A program made the translations under genes and the position numbers. A model generated the notes under the pieces. It was not told the origin of the DNA, did no database searches, and worked only from the letters and a program-made list of their open reading frames with translations. From the NCBI GenBank assembly GCA_942159475.1, contig OW804102.1:36028873-36092872 (forward strand): 64,000 bases of DNA, in the 5' to 3' direction. Below are positions 33,556-43,182 of this stretch, piece by piece. This stretch comes from Sthenelais limicola. Taxonomy: Eukaryota > Annelida > Polychaeta > Phyllodocida > Sigalionidae. Each line of letters opens with the position of its first letter. Within the stretch, counting starts at the first letter, position 1.

Positions 33556-34239
33556 GTTTGTTTCTTTTACTTACCTCTATTTTAATGAATATCTAAATCT
33601 CCCAAAAAGTGTACAATGACCTTGAAAAGCCTTAATAATCAAACCCCATGCTTATATTTCAAAACCGGCTGTTCACAGAAACCATTTCATCTGGGAAATC
33701 AGAAATAATTGTTGTGTGTGTGTTTTGTGTTTCTTAGGTCCTTGAAAAGCGGCATCCCTCTGCTTGAAAGTCCTTTAACAGTCCTTGAGTTTATTTCACT
33801 TCCATCTAGTGAGCAGCAATATTTGAGATGTGGGTCACTAGAGCGGACAGTTTACTTTTGTCGCTTAGAAAGGACAGTAATTTTAAGCAGTGTGCTCTCA
33901 TGATCATCTTCATACATATTTCTACGATTTTGGATCTGGAGAAAACTCATCAGGAGACCTAGAGGATATCAGAATGATAGCATGGTGGTTCTAAAAGCTC
34001 ACTGGCTGCAACAAGGCAAATCTCCTGTAAAAACCAACAGTCGAGTTATTAACAAGTATGTACGTTGTACAATGAAGGTATTATAATCAATTGAAGACTG
34101 ACATTAACATTGAGTTATGGGCTCACAGGTGATAATCTGTTACAGACTAACTATGGTCTTCTGCCCACTGATGCGACTATCTAGACCTAACTCTACAGAA
34201 CAAAGTCTAACCTAAGACCATAAGGTCATGAACAAATAT
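33556..34239 (+). other. Intron sequence, no recognised feature
   Basis: A pyrimidine-rich 'TTCTTAG' followed by a short open frame at about 33739-33903 could be mistaken for an exon. Its frame closes at a TGA with no donor consistent with the gene. Nothing else was recognised. Confidence 0.5.
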
Positions 34240-34479
34240 GAAAATTAGTTTGTGCAACTGAAGCCTCAGTGGTTATATCGACCACGCCCCTTTGCTAGGG
34301 GATTAACTATGACGTCACCGGCGCCTCAGCCAATCACAGGCGGGCTAGGGTTGCCACGCCCCCCTTCCATTCTCCCAACCGTCATTCAAGTTCATTCACC
34401 GAGTCGGTGTAGACGTTGGGTCCCTCATCGCCGAAAAATTTTAATTTTTGGTCGATTTTTGTTGGATTTTTCTCCAAAT

Positions 34480-35427
34480 ATGGGAAAACCAAAGCAGTGT
34501 GCCCCGTGTGGCTATGCGCATGAACCGCCTACTGGTCAACTTTGTAATAGAAGATTAATCGCCGAGGTAAAGGCTGTAGACGGGGAAAAGACTACCCATC
34601 TCACCGATCGTGTGACGGGAATCGAAGGTATGATGGAAAAAATCATGACTGCCGTAGTTGGACTTGAGAAACGTGCTAATGACAAAGGTATTTTACCTGA
34701 AAATTCTGAAATTTCTTCTAATGATTCGGAAGTGAAGTTTGACAAGCCAAGATTCTCTCGTCGTGATGAGATGGGAGTTCCCGGAGGTGCCGAGGGAGGT
34801 AACCGTCAACAGTCCGATGAATCGTTCTATCGTCGTCGCTCGAGGAGCCCGAGTGTTGTCAGCTCGATCTACGATGTACAAGGCAGTGATCACCGTCGTA
34901 GGAGGGCTAGATCGGCTTCAAGAACAAGGTCGAAGCCTTTTGATCATTCTAACGAATTAGAAAAAGGTGAAGAGATTGAGAATTTTGAAACATTACTTTT
35001 ACTAAATCTTAAACTGGTTGCAAAGCTGTTGACTGATGAACGGCCGCATGGCGAGATCACCGGAGTAGTAAATCATGCCATCACGATGTGTGAAAAATCT
35101 AAATCTCAAATCTATTTGCTGAAGGCTAGCATAGCCTATGATAAAGCTGTACGTGTGAGAGCTAATAAGTTAGGCTTAGAGGCTTTCAATGATGTTAAGC
35201 AAGAAGAAGTGCTTCGTACGTACTCGTATGAGAATTCGAAGAGGGCTTCGGGGACGTCATCGTCGATGGACAAAAAATCGTCAGCAAAGAGGAAAGAAAA
35301 AGTCTGTTTCAAGTTTAATTCCGCTGCTGGGTGTGCAAAATCATCGTGTGAATTTCCCCACAAATGTTCTATTTGCTTTGCTAGTGACCATTCTGCTCGG
35401 TCATGTTCATTGAAGGTTAGCAAATAG
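34480..35427 (+). CDS. DIRS-type gag-like protein
   Basis: About 315 residues from 'MGKPKQCAPCGYAHEPP'. The open frame extends upstream to 34252, but this ATG starts the first plausible gag sequence. The middle is charged and serine/arginine-rich. The C-terminus has Cys/His clusters: 'CFKFNSAAGC...CEFPH' (CCCH-like) and 'CSICFASDHSARSC', a CX2CX4HX4C zinc knuckle typical of retroelement nucleocapsid proteins. The stop at 35427 lies 115 bp before the RT frame. Confidence 0.65.
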   Translation: MGKPKQCAPCGYAHEPPTGQLCNRRLIAEVKAVDGEKTTHLTDRVTGIEGMMEKIMTAVVGLEKRANDKGILPENSEISSNDSEVKFDKPRFSRRDEMGVPGGAEGGNRQQSDESFYRRRSRSPSVVSSIYDVQGSDHRRRRARSASRTRSKPFDHSNELEKGEEIENFETLLLLNLKLVAKLLTDERPHGEITGVVNHAITMCEKSKSQIYLLKASIAYDKAVRVRANKLGLEAFNDVKQEEVLRTYSYENSKRASGTSSSMDKKSSAKRKEKVCFKFNSAAGCAKSSCEFPHKCSICFASDHSARSCSLKVSK

Positions 35428-35541
35428 GATACGGACAGCGAACAAGAGTTCTCAAGGGTCAAGGTTGATTCTAGTTGTTATGGTGATTTCAATGTAGGTC
35501 GGGGAAGCCCTTCCGCTGGTTGGGAAAGTCCTTCCGGTAAA

Positions 35542-37488
35542 ATGGCGGCCATGGATGGAAAGACTGAACATTTGGACACTCATGCAGCTAAGTTTTCTCC
35601 CGATTTAACTCTTTTCGCTAATGTCGAGCCCGTTTTTGACCCTGATGATGTGTGTTATGACATTTTTCATAATATTGCAAATTTTGTGAATGGTAATCCA
35701 TGTGATAGCGGTGATAATGTTATTTTTGTAGCGCCGAAATCTCCGGCGGGTAATGATATTATAGTTTACACCGAATGTGCCAAGGGCATTTGTACATGTA
35801 TTCACTCTTTGGGAGATCTCCCTGTTCAATTGAAACCCTGTAGGTTCGCATATGCCATTTTTTGTCAAGGTAGAAAATTTGTTGACGAATATATCAATGT
35901 TTTCTTCAATGTGTGTGATGGTGTAAACATCGTAGATACGGTCCCTGAACCTTACGAGTGTGAGAATTATCGTTCGATCCTAGAGGATGGTCCTCGTCTA
36001 AAAATGGATAAAATCATTGCTAACGAACTTAAGGAAGGTTATATTTCTGTTACAAACGAAAAACCCCATTGTGTCCATGCTTTAGGTGCCGTTAACAAGC
36101 CTGATGGTGGTATACGTCCCATCACGGACTGTAGTCGTCCTTTTGGATTATCTGTTAATGATCATTGTGCCAGTTTGGTAAGGGAATTTTCATATAATTC
36201 AGTCGAAGATGCTGTTGATCTTATCGGTAATGATTATTATATGTCTGTTATTGACATTAAATCTGCTTATAGAGCAGTTGCTGTTAATCCCAACCATTGT
36301 AAATACTGTGGCTTTGCTTGGAATTTCAATGGGGTAAATACTTATTTCATTGACAACCGTATGTGTTTTGGATTAAAAACTGGTCCATGCTATTTTGACT
36401 CTATCTCAAATATCATAGCCGATATCTTAAAGAACACTTGTGATGTAGAAATCGTAAATTATTTAGACGATTTTTTCGTGTGTGGTGGTACTTATGAGGA
36501 ATGTTTATCAGCCAGAGATGCAGTAGTACAAGTATTGAGGTATCTGGGTTTTTATGTCGCCTGGCATAAAGTTACTGCTCCTTCAAAACAATGCAAATAC
36601 CTAGGATTTGATATAAATTCAAATGATATGTCCATTTCTCTGCCTGTAGAAAAGGTGAAAAAGTTAAATGATCTAACAGGTATGTTGGAATCAAAAGATT
36701 TCATCACAAAAAAGGAGCTAGAAAAGGCGTGTGGTTATGTCAGCCATTGCTCAGTTGTCTATCCTGGGGGTAGGACCTTCTGTCGTAAATTTTTTGATCT
36801 GTATAAGGTTATGATTAACAAACATATAACCAGGATACGAATTTCTGATGAATTTCGAAGGGATTTAAAATGGTGGAAAGCTTTCACTAATTTTTTCAAT
36901 GGCAGACGGTTATTGCATAAAGATGTATACACATATCCCATGATTTCTGATTCTTCCAGCAAAGGATTCGGGGTGTATTTAAATTGTGACTGGATGGCTG
37001 GAGTTTGGGATGATATTTCTCAACCTTTTGTCGATTCTGAATGTGGTCATTTGGCTCTGAGCCCCACTGATGGTGTACAAGCTACCAATATTAATATACA
37101 AGAACTATATCCTGTGATGCTTGGTGTTAAACGATGGAAACACTATTTCAAAGGTTTTAAAGTTAAATGTTTCATAGATAATACACAGGTTATTGCTATG
37201 CTAAAAAATGGTGTGAGTTCTAGCAGTCAGGCTATGGAATGGCTATACGAACTATACTGGGTCTGCTTTATTTATGACATTGAGTTGGAGCCCATATATA
37301 TTAACACAAAAAACAATTTCATTGCTGACACTTTATCTCGACTTGCATATTTTTCTACTGACTCGCCTGAAATTGGCTATTTATCAGCAGCAAGTTTGTG
37401 TTGTAGTGAATATTTATTATTCTCTTCTGACAGGACCAACAAGGTTGATGAACATGGTGTTAAATCTCAGGAAAATGTCAGTTTGTAA
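35542..37488 (+). CDS. DIRS-type reverse transcriptase and RNase H
   Basis: 648 residues, intact. The RT palm shows 'SVIDIKSAYRAV' (first catalytic Asp) and 'VNYLDDFF' (YLDD box). The connection is followed by an RNase H domain with 'SDSSSKGFGVYL', 'NINIQELYPVM', 'CFIDNTQVIAML' and 'NNFIADTLSRL', which carry the four acidic residues. This RT-RNase H arrangement before a tyrosine recombinase is characteristic of DIRS elements. No frameshift was seen, which suggests recent activity. The first ATG in the frame (35542) was taken as start. Confidence 0.9.
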   Translation: MAAMDGKTEHLDTHAAKFSPDLTLFANVEPVFDPDDVCYDIFHNIANFVNGNPCDSGDNVIFVAPKSPAGNDIIVYTECAKGICTCIHSLGDLPVQLKPCRFAYAIFCQGRKFVDEYINVFFNVCDGVNIVDTVPEPYECENYRSILEDGPRLKMDKIIANELKEGYISVTNEKPHCVHALGAVNKPDGGIRPITDCSRPFGLSVNDHCASLVREFSYNSVEDAVDLIGNDYYMSVIDIKSAYRAVAVNPNHCKYCGFAWNFNGVNTYFIDNRMCFGLKTGPCYFDSISNIIADILKNTCDVEIVNYLDDFFVCGGTYEECLSARDAVVQVLRYLGFYVAWHKVTAPSKQCKYLGFDINSNDMSISLPVEKVKKLNDLTGMLESKDFITKKELEKACGYVSHCSVVYPGGRTFCRKFFDLYKVMINKHITRIRISDEFRRDLKWWKAFTNFFNGRRLLHKDVYTYPMISDSSSKGFGVYLNCDWMAGVWDDISQPFVDSECGHLALSPTDGVQATNINIQELYPVMLGVKRWKHYFKGFKVKCFIDNTQVIAMLKNGVSSSSQAMEWLYELYWVCFIYDIELEPIYINTKNNFIADTLSRLAYFSTDSPEIGYLSAASLCCSEYLLFSSDRTNKVDEHGVKSQENVSL

Positions 37489-38062
37489 TTCTACACAAAC
37501 TCAACGATCAAGACAGTGGATGTGTTTCTCCAAGTTCTTAGCTGATCATCATCTTCCTTCTCACCATGTTACTGTGGATATTATGTGTATGTATTCTGCC
37601 TGCCTGTCAAGTTATATGAAACACTCATCAATTATTACATATCTGAATGCGGTGGTGTTTGGGGCTAGACTCAGGAATATTCCTTATGTTTCCCTTGCTC
37701 ATCCAGATATTAAATGTACTTTAAAAGGCATTTCTAAGCTGCCTGGAGCTGCTTTATCTCCATCAGCCCCCATCCTGCCTATACATCTACAAAAAATGAG
37801 GAAATTCGTCGACTGTGGATGTGAGCAAGAGTATCTTGCCTGGTCTATTTTTATTTTTTTATTCAGGACACTTTTAAGGGTTGGACATGTCATTATTTCT
37901 CCCCATACGATTTGCAGGAGAGACATTACAATTACCCCTTGGGGTATGGAAGTGGTGGTGAATTCTTCAAAGACGTCTTCATCTCCATTTATTATTCCTG
38001 TTGCAAAAAGCAAATCTAAAGACTTGTGTGCTGTTCATGCACTATGTTTGTATATGGCTTAG
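37448..38062 (+). pseudogene. DIRS tyrosine recombinase, C-terminally truncated
   Basis: About 204 codons overlapping the RT frame. The N-terminal SAM-like region ('HHVTVDIMCMYSACLSSYMK') and the first catalytic Arg region ('FLFRTLLRVGHVIISP') are present. The frame ends at TAG after 'CAVHALCLYMA', before the His-x-x-Arg and nucleophilic Tyr that family members need. A fixed deletion or nonsense change at the 3' end of the element is inferred. Confidence 0.7.
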
Positions 38063-38130
38063 GTATCTAGTGGCAGCGTGAAGCTACAGCATGCACTTTG
38101 TGCTTTGGGTATTTAGTGGCAGCGTGAAGG
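38063..38130 (+). repeat. Imperfect direct repeat after the DIRS element
   Basis: 'TATCTAGTGGCAGCGTGAAG' occurs just after the truncated recombinase and again 44 bp later with one change. It may be part of the element's terminal or split repeats. Confidence 0.55.
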
Positions 38131-38689
38131 TCAAATCTTCAAATCTTTGTGTTTGGCTAGATTGCTTGGGGATCTAGTAGTATTTTGTTGTGCTTGAGGT
38201 TTCTGAACTGTTTGTAAGAGGCTTGTGTATTTTTCTGTTGATGTGAGTGAATTCCATCCCTGTGCGCTGTTGTGGCAGGGTGTATTTTTCATTTTTGAGA
38301 GATTTGTTTTTTGTTATGGGTAGTACTTATGTTGTGAGCGGGTGGTGTTTCTTTTGTATGAGTCATTGCTGGAGGGTGCCTCACAGGATCACCGCAAGGC
38401 ATAACAGGTGTCTTGCCCTCCTCCATTCCAGTGGTTCTAGCCCTAGGGATGGAAGTATGCTTGATACAGATTTGTGTTTATGTGTAAGTGTAATGATTCT
38501 AGTGGCCCTTGTTTAGATGTGTTCAAGTTTGCTTGTGTTAGATTGTTTTGCGAAATTGAGTGGATGACTTATAGTCAAGAAGAGGGAGTATCATTACTTT
38601 GTAGATTTTTAGTGTTGATTGTTTGGTCAGCATGTGTCTGATGCGTTCAGCTGTGGGTACAGCTAGGTGTGCATTATCTGTATTTCTTT

Positions 38690-39950
38690 CATTAACAAAT
38701 GATCAATCAGAGATGCTGGGAAATCATACTTGCATAGGAAGACTCATTAGAGGTTGCTGTGAGGCAAACCCACCAAAAACTAAATATAAAGAAATGTGGG
38801 ATGTGAACCAAGTGCTTCAAGAGATGGTTTAAAATTCTAAACTTTTATTGAAATACTTTGGAAGGTGGTTACCCTTATCGCTTTAGTTTCAGCTCAAAGA
38901 AGCCAAGTTATTCATGCGTTAACAGTTTTGGGTATTACTTGGGAAGATGACCAAGTTATTTTTTCAATAGATTCTCTGTTGAAACATAATAGAGAAGGAA
39001 GGAAAACCTCCTAACAACAATTAAAATTTTGATATTCAAAGAAGATGCTCGGTTATGGCCTTGTATGTGCTTATCTATGTACTTAGCTATATCTAAGGAA
39101 CTCAGATGGTCAGAGGACCAGCTTTTCATATCTTATAGTGGAAAACACAATAAAGTGGCTAAAGACACTATATCCAGATGGATTCATTACACACTCCAGT
39201 AGAATTGATATTTCTCTTTTTTCTCCCCCTGTTCAACAGGTCTTATTTCTGTTGTCATGTTTCTTGTTCTCTTCCATCTCGTGTCTGTTCCAAGTTTTTT
39301 CAATCTTTACACCTTATGTATCTTGTCTTGTATCTGCTCATCTCCTTCTATATATTCATACTTCACTTTCACTGTTGGTCCTCTCTTCTCTCTTCTTCAT
39401 ATGTGACTGTAGTAGGTGCATTTCGGTTTGGGACATATCTTACCAGCTGCCAGCCTCCATGCTCGCTATCACAGTCACAGGCCAGTGGGTGGTCACCCAT
39501 TCCCTGACCTGTAATTATCCTGATTAACCAGGCCCAGGAACACTGATAACTGTGGAGGACGTGACTTAAGTGTCAGGGCCTTCCCCAAAGTCGCGCTTAT
39601 AAATGCAGTAAGTGACCCTCCACTTGTTAGACAGTCTCCCCAATGAGCCTTCAGCCAGCAATCTCCCCAGGGTTGGGGGCAACATTGGTATAAATTCCTG
39701 CCAGCTAATGGATGCAAAACCCTCAACCTCCCGACCTAAAGGACAGCTCCTACCACCTGAACCACAGAGGACAGTAGGAATTGATATTTCAATTTACAAG
39801 GTGCATAGTACTAGATCTCCTAGTACAGCAAATGCTGCAGATGCCAGTCGCCAGTATTTTGCCAAGGCAGGATGGACGAAATCTGTGATATTTGGGAAAT
39901 TCTACAAAAAGACAATCCCAGAAAATGCTGACATGAGAAACGCGATCTGG
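38690..39950 (+). pseudogene. Second, decayed tyrosine-recombinase copy split by an insertion
   Basis: Recombinase motifs appear in several frames with stops: 'PPKTKYKEMWDVNQVLQ' (about 38771), 'ALVSAQRSQVIHALTVLG' (38880, first catalytic Arg region), 'QLFISYSGKHNKVAKDTISR' (about 39120) and, after a gap, 'HSTRSPSTANAADAS' plus 'AGWTKSVIFGKFYKK' (about 39800-39920, His-x-x-Arg and Tyr). The gap at 39215-39773 is an insertion. This copy differs from the DIRS recombinase at 37448 and is from another lineage. Confidence 0.75.
39215..39773 (-). mobile_element. SINE-like insertion with about 16-bp target duplication
   Basis: About 560 bp sits inside the decayed recombinase and is flanked by 'GTAGAATTGATATTTC' (39199-39214) and 'GTAGGAATTGATATTTC' (39774-39790). 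Read on the - strand, the start resembles a tRNA-derived head with an A-box-like 'TGGTTCAGGTGGTAGG' and a B-box-like 'GGTTGAGGGTTTTGC'. The - strand end is purine-rich ('GGGGGAGAAAAAAGAGAAA'). A tRNA-derived SINE is the best reading. Pyrimidine-rich + strand open frames here are not genes. Confidence 0.65.
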
Positions 39951-40513
39951 ATGGATGACTTTACTTACCCCCCCTCCCCCCCCCCCCCCTGCCACTTCTA
40001 GTGGGATACCTCCGTCCCACCCTTTATTATCAGTTTAATTCATTTTAGTTAAGATTTATCAGGAGATTTTAAGATATGAAAACTGTCCGCTCTAGTTGCC
40101 TACATCTCAAATGTTGTTTTGTTTTTACAGTATACATATATATAAGGCGAATATGCAAGCATTATATGCACCATAAAGTGAGCTATCCACTCTATAATGT
40201 ATTGCCTAGTTGTTGATGATAACACTTTGTTACCTGGGTATCCTTGTAATCATGTCTGAAGTCATAAAATGCAACTGTCACTCATACTTAAGCAGAGAAG
40301 TGTATTAGATTATTATTTTTATTAAAAAGTGTATTTAATTGGTACCCCCAAATAGGACATGTAGAAGATCCTAACCTGTGCAGTGACTGTGCCACTGATG
40401 CAACTCGATCTATCAATCTGACCACTAGCATGTGTAGTACCAAATACTCTTAAAGCCTAAGCCTGATTTGAAACCATGACTATTGGCATCTTTCTATCTT
40501 TCTTGTAATTCAG

Positions 40514-41021
40514 ACACTCTCACTTCCTCTGCCCGGCTTGCCATGAGTATTATGTTAAGGCATATATCATGTCTGAATGTGGACATTACGTATGTTCCCC
40601 CTGTGCCAAAGGTGCACAGTTCCTATGCAAAGATAATGGCATAGAAGAAATCACCTGTCCTGTTCCAGAGTGTGGCAAGTCCACTGAGACAATCAGCAAA
40701 TCTGATGAGGGAGCCATTGGTCTACCAGAGGATGATGGGTATGCCTTGGTTTGTAATCTGGTGAAAAGAACTGCAAAACAGATTCTTGATGGTGATACAA
40801 AGAGAACGGATGGTAAAACAACTGTACCTAATAAATCCCTTGAGGAAAGAGCATCTGCCATGAGAATTAAAGAGGAGACCTATCAGAAACACCTTGATAC
40901 AATTGCTACCAACATCACAAGGCTTGAAGGATACTGTGCAGGCTCAAGATTTAAATTGGTCAAGTGGGTGGAGCAATGGTACCAAGAAAAGAAGGAATTT
41001 CTACATAATGTGTCAAAAGAG
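40514..41021 (+). CDS. Exon with C3HC4 RING finger and helical region
   Basis: Encodes 169 codons. The RING has the pairs 'CPAC' and 'SEC-GH-YVCSPC', then 'CPVPEC', giving C-x2-C, C-x-H-x2-C-x2-C and a final C-x4-C. These are the zinc ligands of a C3HC4 RING E3 ubiquitin ligase that binds an E2. A helical, charged segment follows ('MRIKEETYQKHLDTIA...', 'WVEQWYQEKKEFLHNVSKE'), coiled-coil-like as in TRIM proteins, but no B-box was seen. The acceptor is 'TTGTAATTCAG' and the donor 'AAAGAG|GTATAC', phase 0. The ATG at 40569 lies within the RING after its first two cysteines, so translation should start upstream. Confidence 0.85.
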
Positions 41022-41232
41022 GTATACAGTCCTGAATGAAATTTTAAGATTAATGATTTACAATATAAAACGAAATCAGTGTCAATTATTTTGTTTTATC
41101 ACATATCCCATGCACTTGCTACATGTGTCTATTTTCTTACAACTCATGACCAAATGCTCAGATAGAGGATATTTGATCAATGGACAGCAATTAATGTTGT
41201 CTAAAGTCAATCTTCTTTGCACTTATCTCCAG

Positions 41233-41470
41233 GTAAAAACCATCCATGCTGAGGCCCTCCAGTGGATAAAGTTACATGAAGACTTGGCTATTCTCACTGG
41301 TACATACCAGCTAGATTTGACTCCTGAGATTACAAAACTAAAGTCTCCATCTGAGCGTAAGGGTGCATCTCCTGAAGTGCTTTCATTTTTACAACAACTC
41401 AATTCTGGGGTCAATGTACCAAAGGAAATCTGTTTACCGAGGGAGCTGGACTTACTGGCCATAACTGGAG
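41233..41470 (+). CDS. Exon with helical linker after the RING
   Basis: Encodes 79 codons from 'VKTIHAEALQWIKLHEDLA' to 'LPRELDLLAITG', a helical stretch followed by a serine/proline-containing linker. The acceptor is 'TTATCTCCAG' (phase 0) and the donor 'GGAG|GTACTA' (phase 1), matching the neighbours on both sides. No known domain was recognised in it. Confidence 0.8.
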
Positions 41471-41708
41471 GTACTATATTACCTGGTAGGTGTTGTTTTT
41501 AACTAGAATATGACAATGGCTCCGCTTCTGGGTCGCCACATTCTATAAGTTGTGCATAACCTTGTAATTGTATTAAGATATATTCCAAATTGGTTGCACA
41601 ACTGTTTATATTAATACATTAATTTGCATCTCTCAGTTCTTCATCACATGGCTTATAACCTGCTTTTGGAGACATTATTATTGCGAGCTTATTGAAAGAA
41701 TTAGAGCT

Positions 41709-41990
41709 TTTCATGAGAGAGAGAGAGATGGAGAGAGAGAGAGACATCCCCTCTCTCTCCCTCCTCCCCCTCCCTCTCTATCACTTTCCTGTTCTCCTTT
41801 CGGGGGAGAGTAGGGGGGGGAGGGGAAGGGAGCTGTATGTCGAAAAGAGAACAGGAAAGTGATAAGAGAGCGAGGGGGAGGAGGGAGAGAGAGGGGATGT
41901 ACAACGGGATGGAGAGAGAGGGGATGTACAACGGGAGTTAGAGGTGAGAAAGACAGAGATAGAGAGAGAAATGATAGAGACAGAGCGCGA
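41709..41990. repeat. GA/CT-rich low-complexity block
   Basis: 'GAGAGAGAGA' and 'CTCTCTCCCTCC' runs face each other, so the strand could fold. It also contains a tandem 'GGGATGTACAACGGGA' (about 41896 and 41920). Confidence 0.85.
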
Positions 41991-42129
41991 ATACAGAATT
42001 TAAAGAGAAAATTTCACATATTTCTCACGAAAAGCATATCTGTTTCTATACAGTAATAATACCACCTCAATACACATAAATATATTAAATATTTGGTATC
42101 TGATATATATATCAGGAATATTTTGTAAG

Positions 42130-42230
42130 ACGCCAGGGCCCACCCACCTTCAGACGCTAGGACTCTGGGCCCTAGCACCTAAGGTTTCTGGGCCCTAGCA
42201 TTGTTGGGCCCTAATATCTGGGGCCCTTCT
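42130..42230 (+). repeat. GGGCCCTAG minisatellite
   Basis: Four imperfect units of about 22-25 bp around 'CTGGGCCCTAGCA'. The style resembles the 'CTGGGCGCTAGGATCC' units at 29.8 kb, so the two arrays may be one family. Confidence 0.65.
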
Positions 42231-42382
42231 ATCAGTACCAGAATGCACTAAAAGGTGGATGTCATTACGTTGAGGAGGCGCAGGATACTGATCAAATTAT
42301 GTTAAATCGTTCTTGTTTGATTACAATTTCAATCCAAATCTTAGAGGTCTGATATGTGATAGTTTCTATTAATTCTTTTCAG

Positions 42383-43182
42383 ATAAAATGGTTGAATTAT
42401 TAGAATGGAGGAATATGCCTACAGATGGGACCTTAGTGGATATAGACTGGACGACTGATGGAGATCTAATTGTGCTGTCAAACAAAAGGCTTAAAAGGCT
42501 TGAACTGAATCTGAAGAGAGAAAATCCTGCACCAGTGGTCAGATATGATGTTCAATGTAAAGGGGATACATCAATTTTGTGTGCTCCTGATGGTTTGATC
42601 TATGTAAAAACCACTAGTTATTCATATACTCAATGTACTTATACACAGACACTTCGATGGGTTGGTACTTGGGAACCGCCTAAAATGTCACATTATTGCA
42701 TTCACACTATGCTTTGGAATAATCAACACCTTGTTCTCTTACGTCGGCCAGGCAATCCGCATGTCTACCTTTATGATATGCAGAGAAACTACAGGCAGTC
42801 TCAACCTTTTCAGCATGATGGGCCCCGAAAACTTTGCATGATTGGAGACACTGCAATAGGCATGATGAACGATCAATTTTCAATGCTAAACCTTAGAACG
42901 CTTCAATCAATAACCAAAGCGGGGGACTATGGTAAAGGATTTGTTACAAATCCTGTCTCTATTGTTCCCTTTGGTGATGAGCATCTCCTGCTTTATGGAT
43001 CAAACCCATCAACATTCAAAGTTTACACAGCTGACTGTGAATATTCCCACACTGTGAAGGCACTGAATGGTGTTGATCCAAATGAAACACTGCTGTGTCT
43101 GGCTGCCTATCCTAAGGTAGGACCACCCAAGTATTTAGCCACAGCTGCAAACAATACTATCAAAATATATGCACTTTTGTGA
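42383..43182 (+). CDS. Terminal exon: C-terminal beta-propeller-like domain
   Basis: Encodes 265 residues and a TGA (43180-43182). The sequence shows five to six repeating blocks of 'G-x-L-hydrophobic-turn' strands: 'GTLVDIDWTTDGDLIVLSNK', 'TSILCAPDGLIYVKT', 'HLVLLRRPGNPHVYLYD', 'LCMIGDTAIGMMNDQ', 'HLLLYGSNPSTFKVYT' and 'KYLATAANNTIKIYALL'. This is the look of an NHL- or WD-type propeller, as at the C-terminus of TRIM-NHL ligases, where it recruits substrate. The acceptor 'TTCTTTTCAG' is in phase 1. Exact blade family and count are not certain. Confidence 0.85.

Larger units (their letters stand above)
34240..38090 (+). mobile_element. DIRS-order (tyrosine recombinase) retrotransposon, 3' truncated
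   Basis: Three reading frames in the usual DIRS order: gag-like (34480-35427), reverse transcriptase plus RNase H (35542-37488), and tyrosine recombinase overlapping the end of RT (37448-38062). There are no LTRs, aspartic protease or DDE integrase. The recombinase frame stops before the distal catalytic residues. Terminal repeats were not identified, so the outer limits are approximate. It lies in the host gene's orientation, inside the intron between the CARD and RING exons. Confidence 0.8.
41471..42382 (+). other. Intron with purine/pyrimidine-rich and GGGCCCTAG repeats
   Basis: Holds a GA/CT-rich simple-sequence block (41709-41990) with inverted character and a short minisatellite at 42130-42230 with units such as 'TCTGGGCCCTAGCA'. 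No exon was seen. Confidence 0.8.
2503..43182 (+). other. Gene model: sacsin-like giant protein with CARD, RING and propeller
   Basis: This entry joins nine exons (2503-2619, 2893-3040, 5121-6689, 6925-16522, 30466-30670, 33380 to about 33555, 40514-41021, 41233-41470, 42383-43182). All splice phases agree (0, 1, 1, 2, 0, 2, 0, 1) and the sum is about 4452 residues. The 5' end is missing: the first exon opens directly in the HATPase 'ELIQNADDAG' motif, so at least one upstream exon lies left of the window or is unrecognised in 1-2502. Family knowledge: sacsin repeats are Hsp90-like ATPase folds found in co-chaperones. A plant sacsin-like giant protein ends in a C3HC4 RING, so sacsin plus RING has precedent. 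Inference: a ubiquitin-ligase-type chaperone with a CARD adaptor. The weak point is the 13.9-kb intron between giant exon and CARD. If that join is false there are two genes. Confidence 0.6.

Noticed and set aside
33709..33903. Possible extra exon between CARD and RING
   Set aside because: It has a fair acceptor, but the frame ends at TGA without a donor that keeps the gene in phase.
39138..39527. Hydrophobic frames that look like membrane proteins
   Set aside because: They are pyrimidine-rich reverse complement of the SINE-like insertion.
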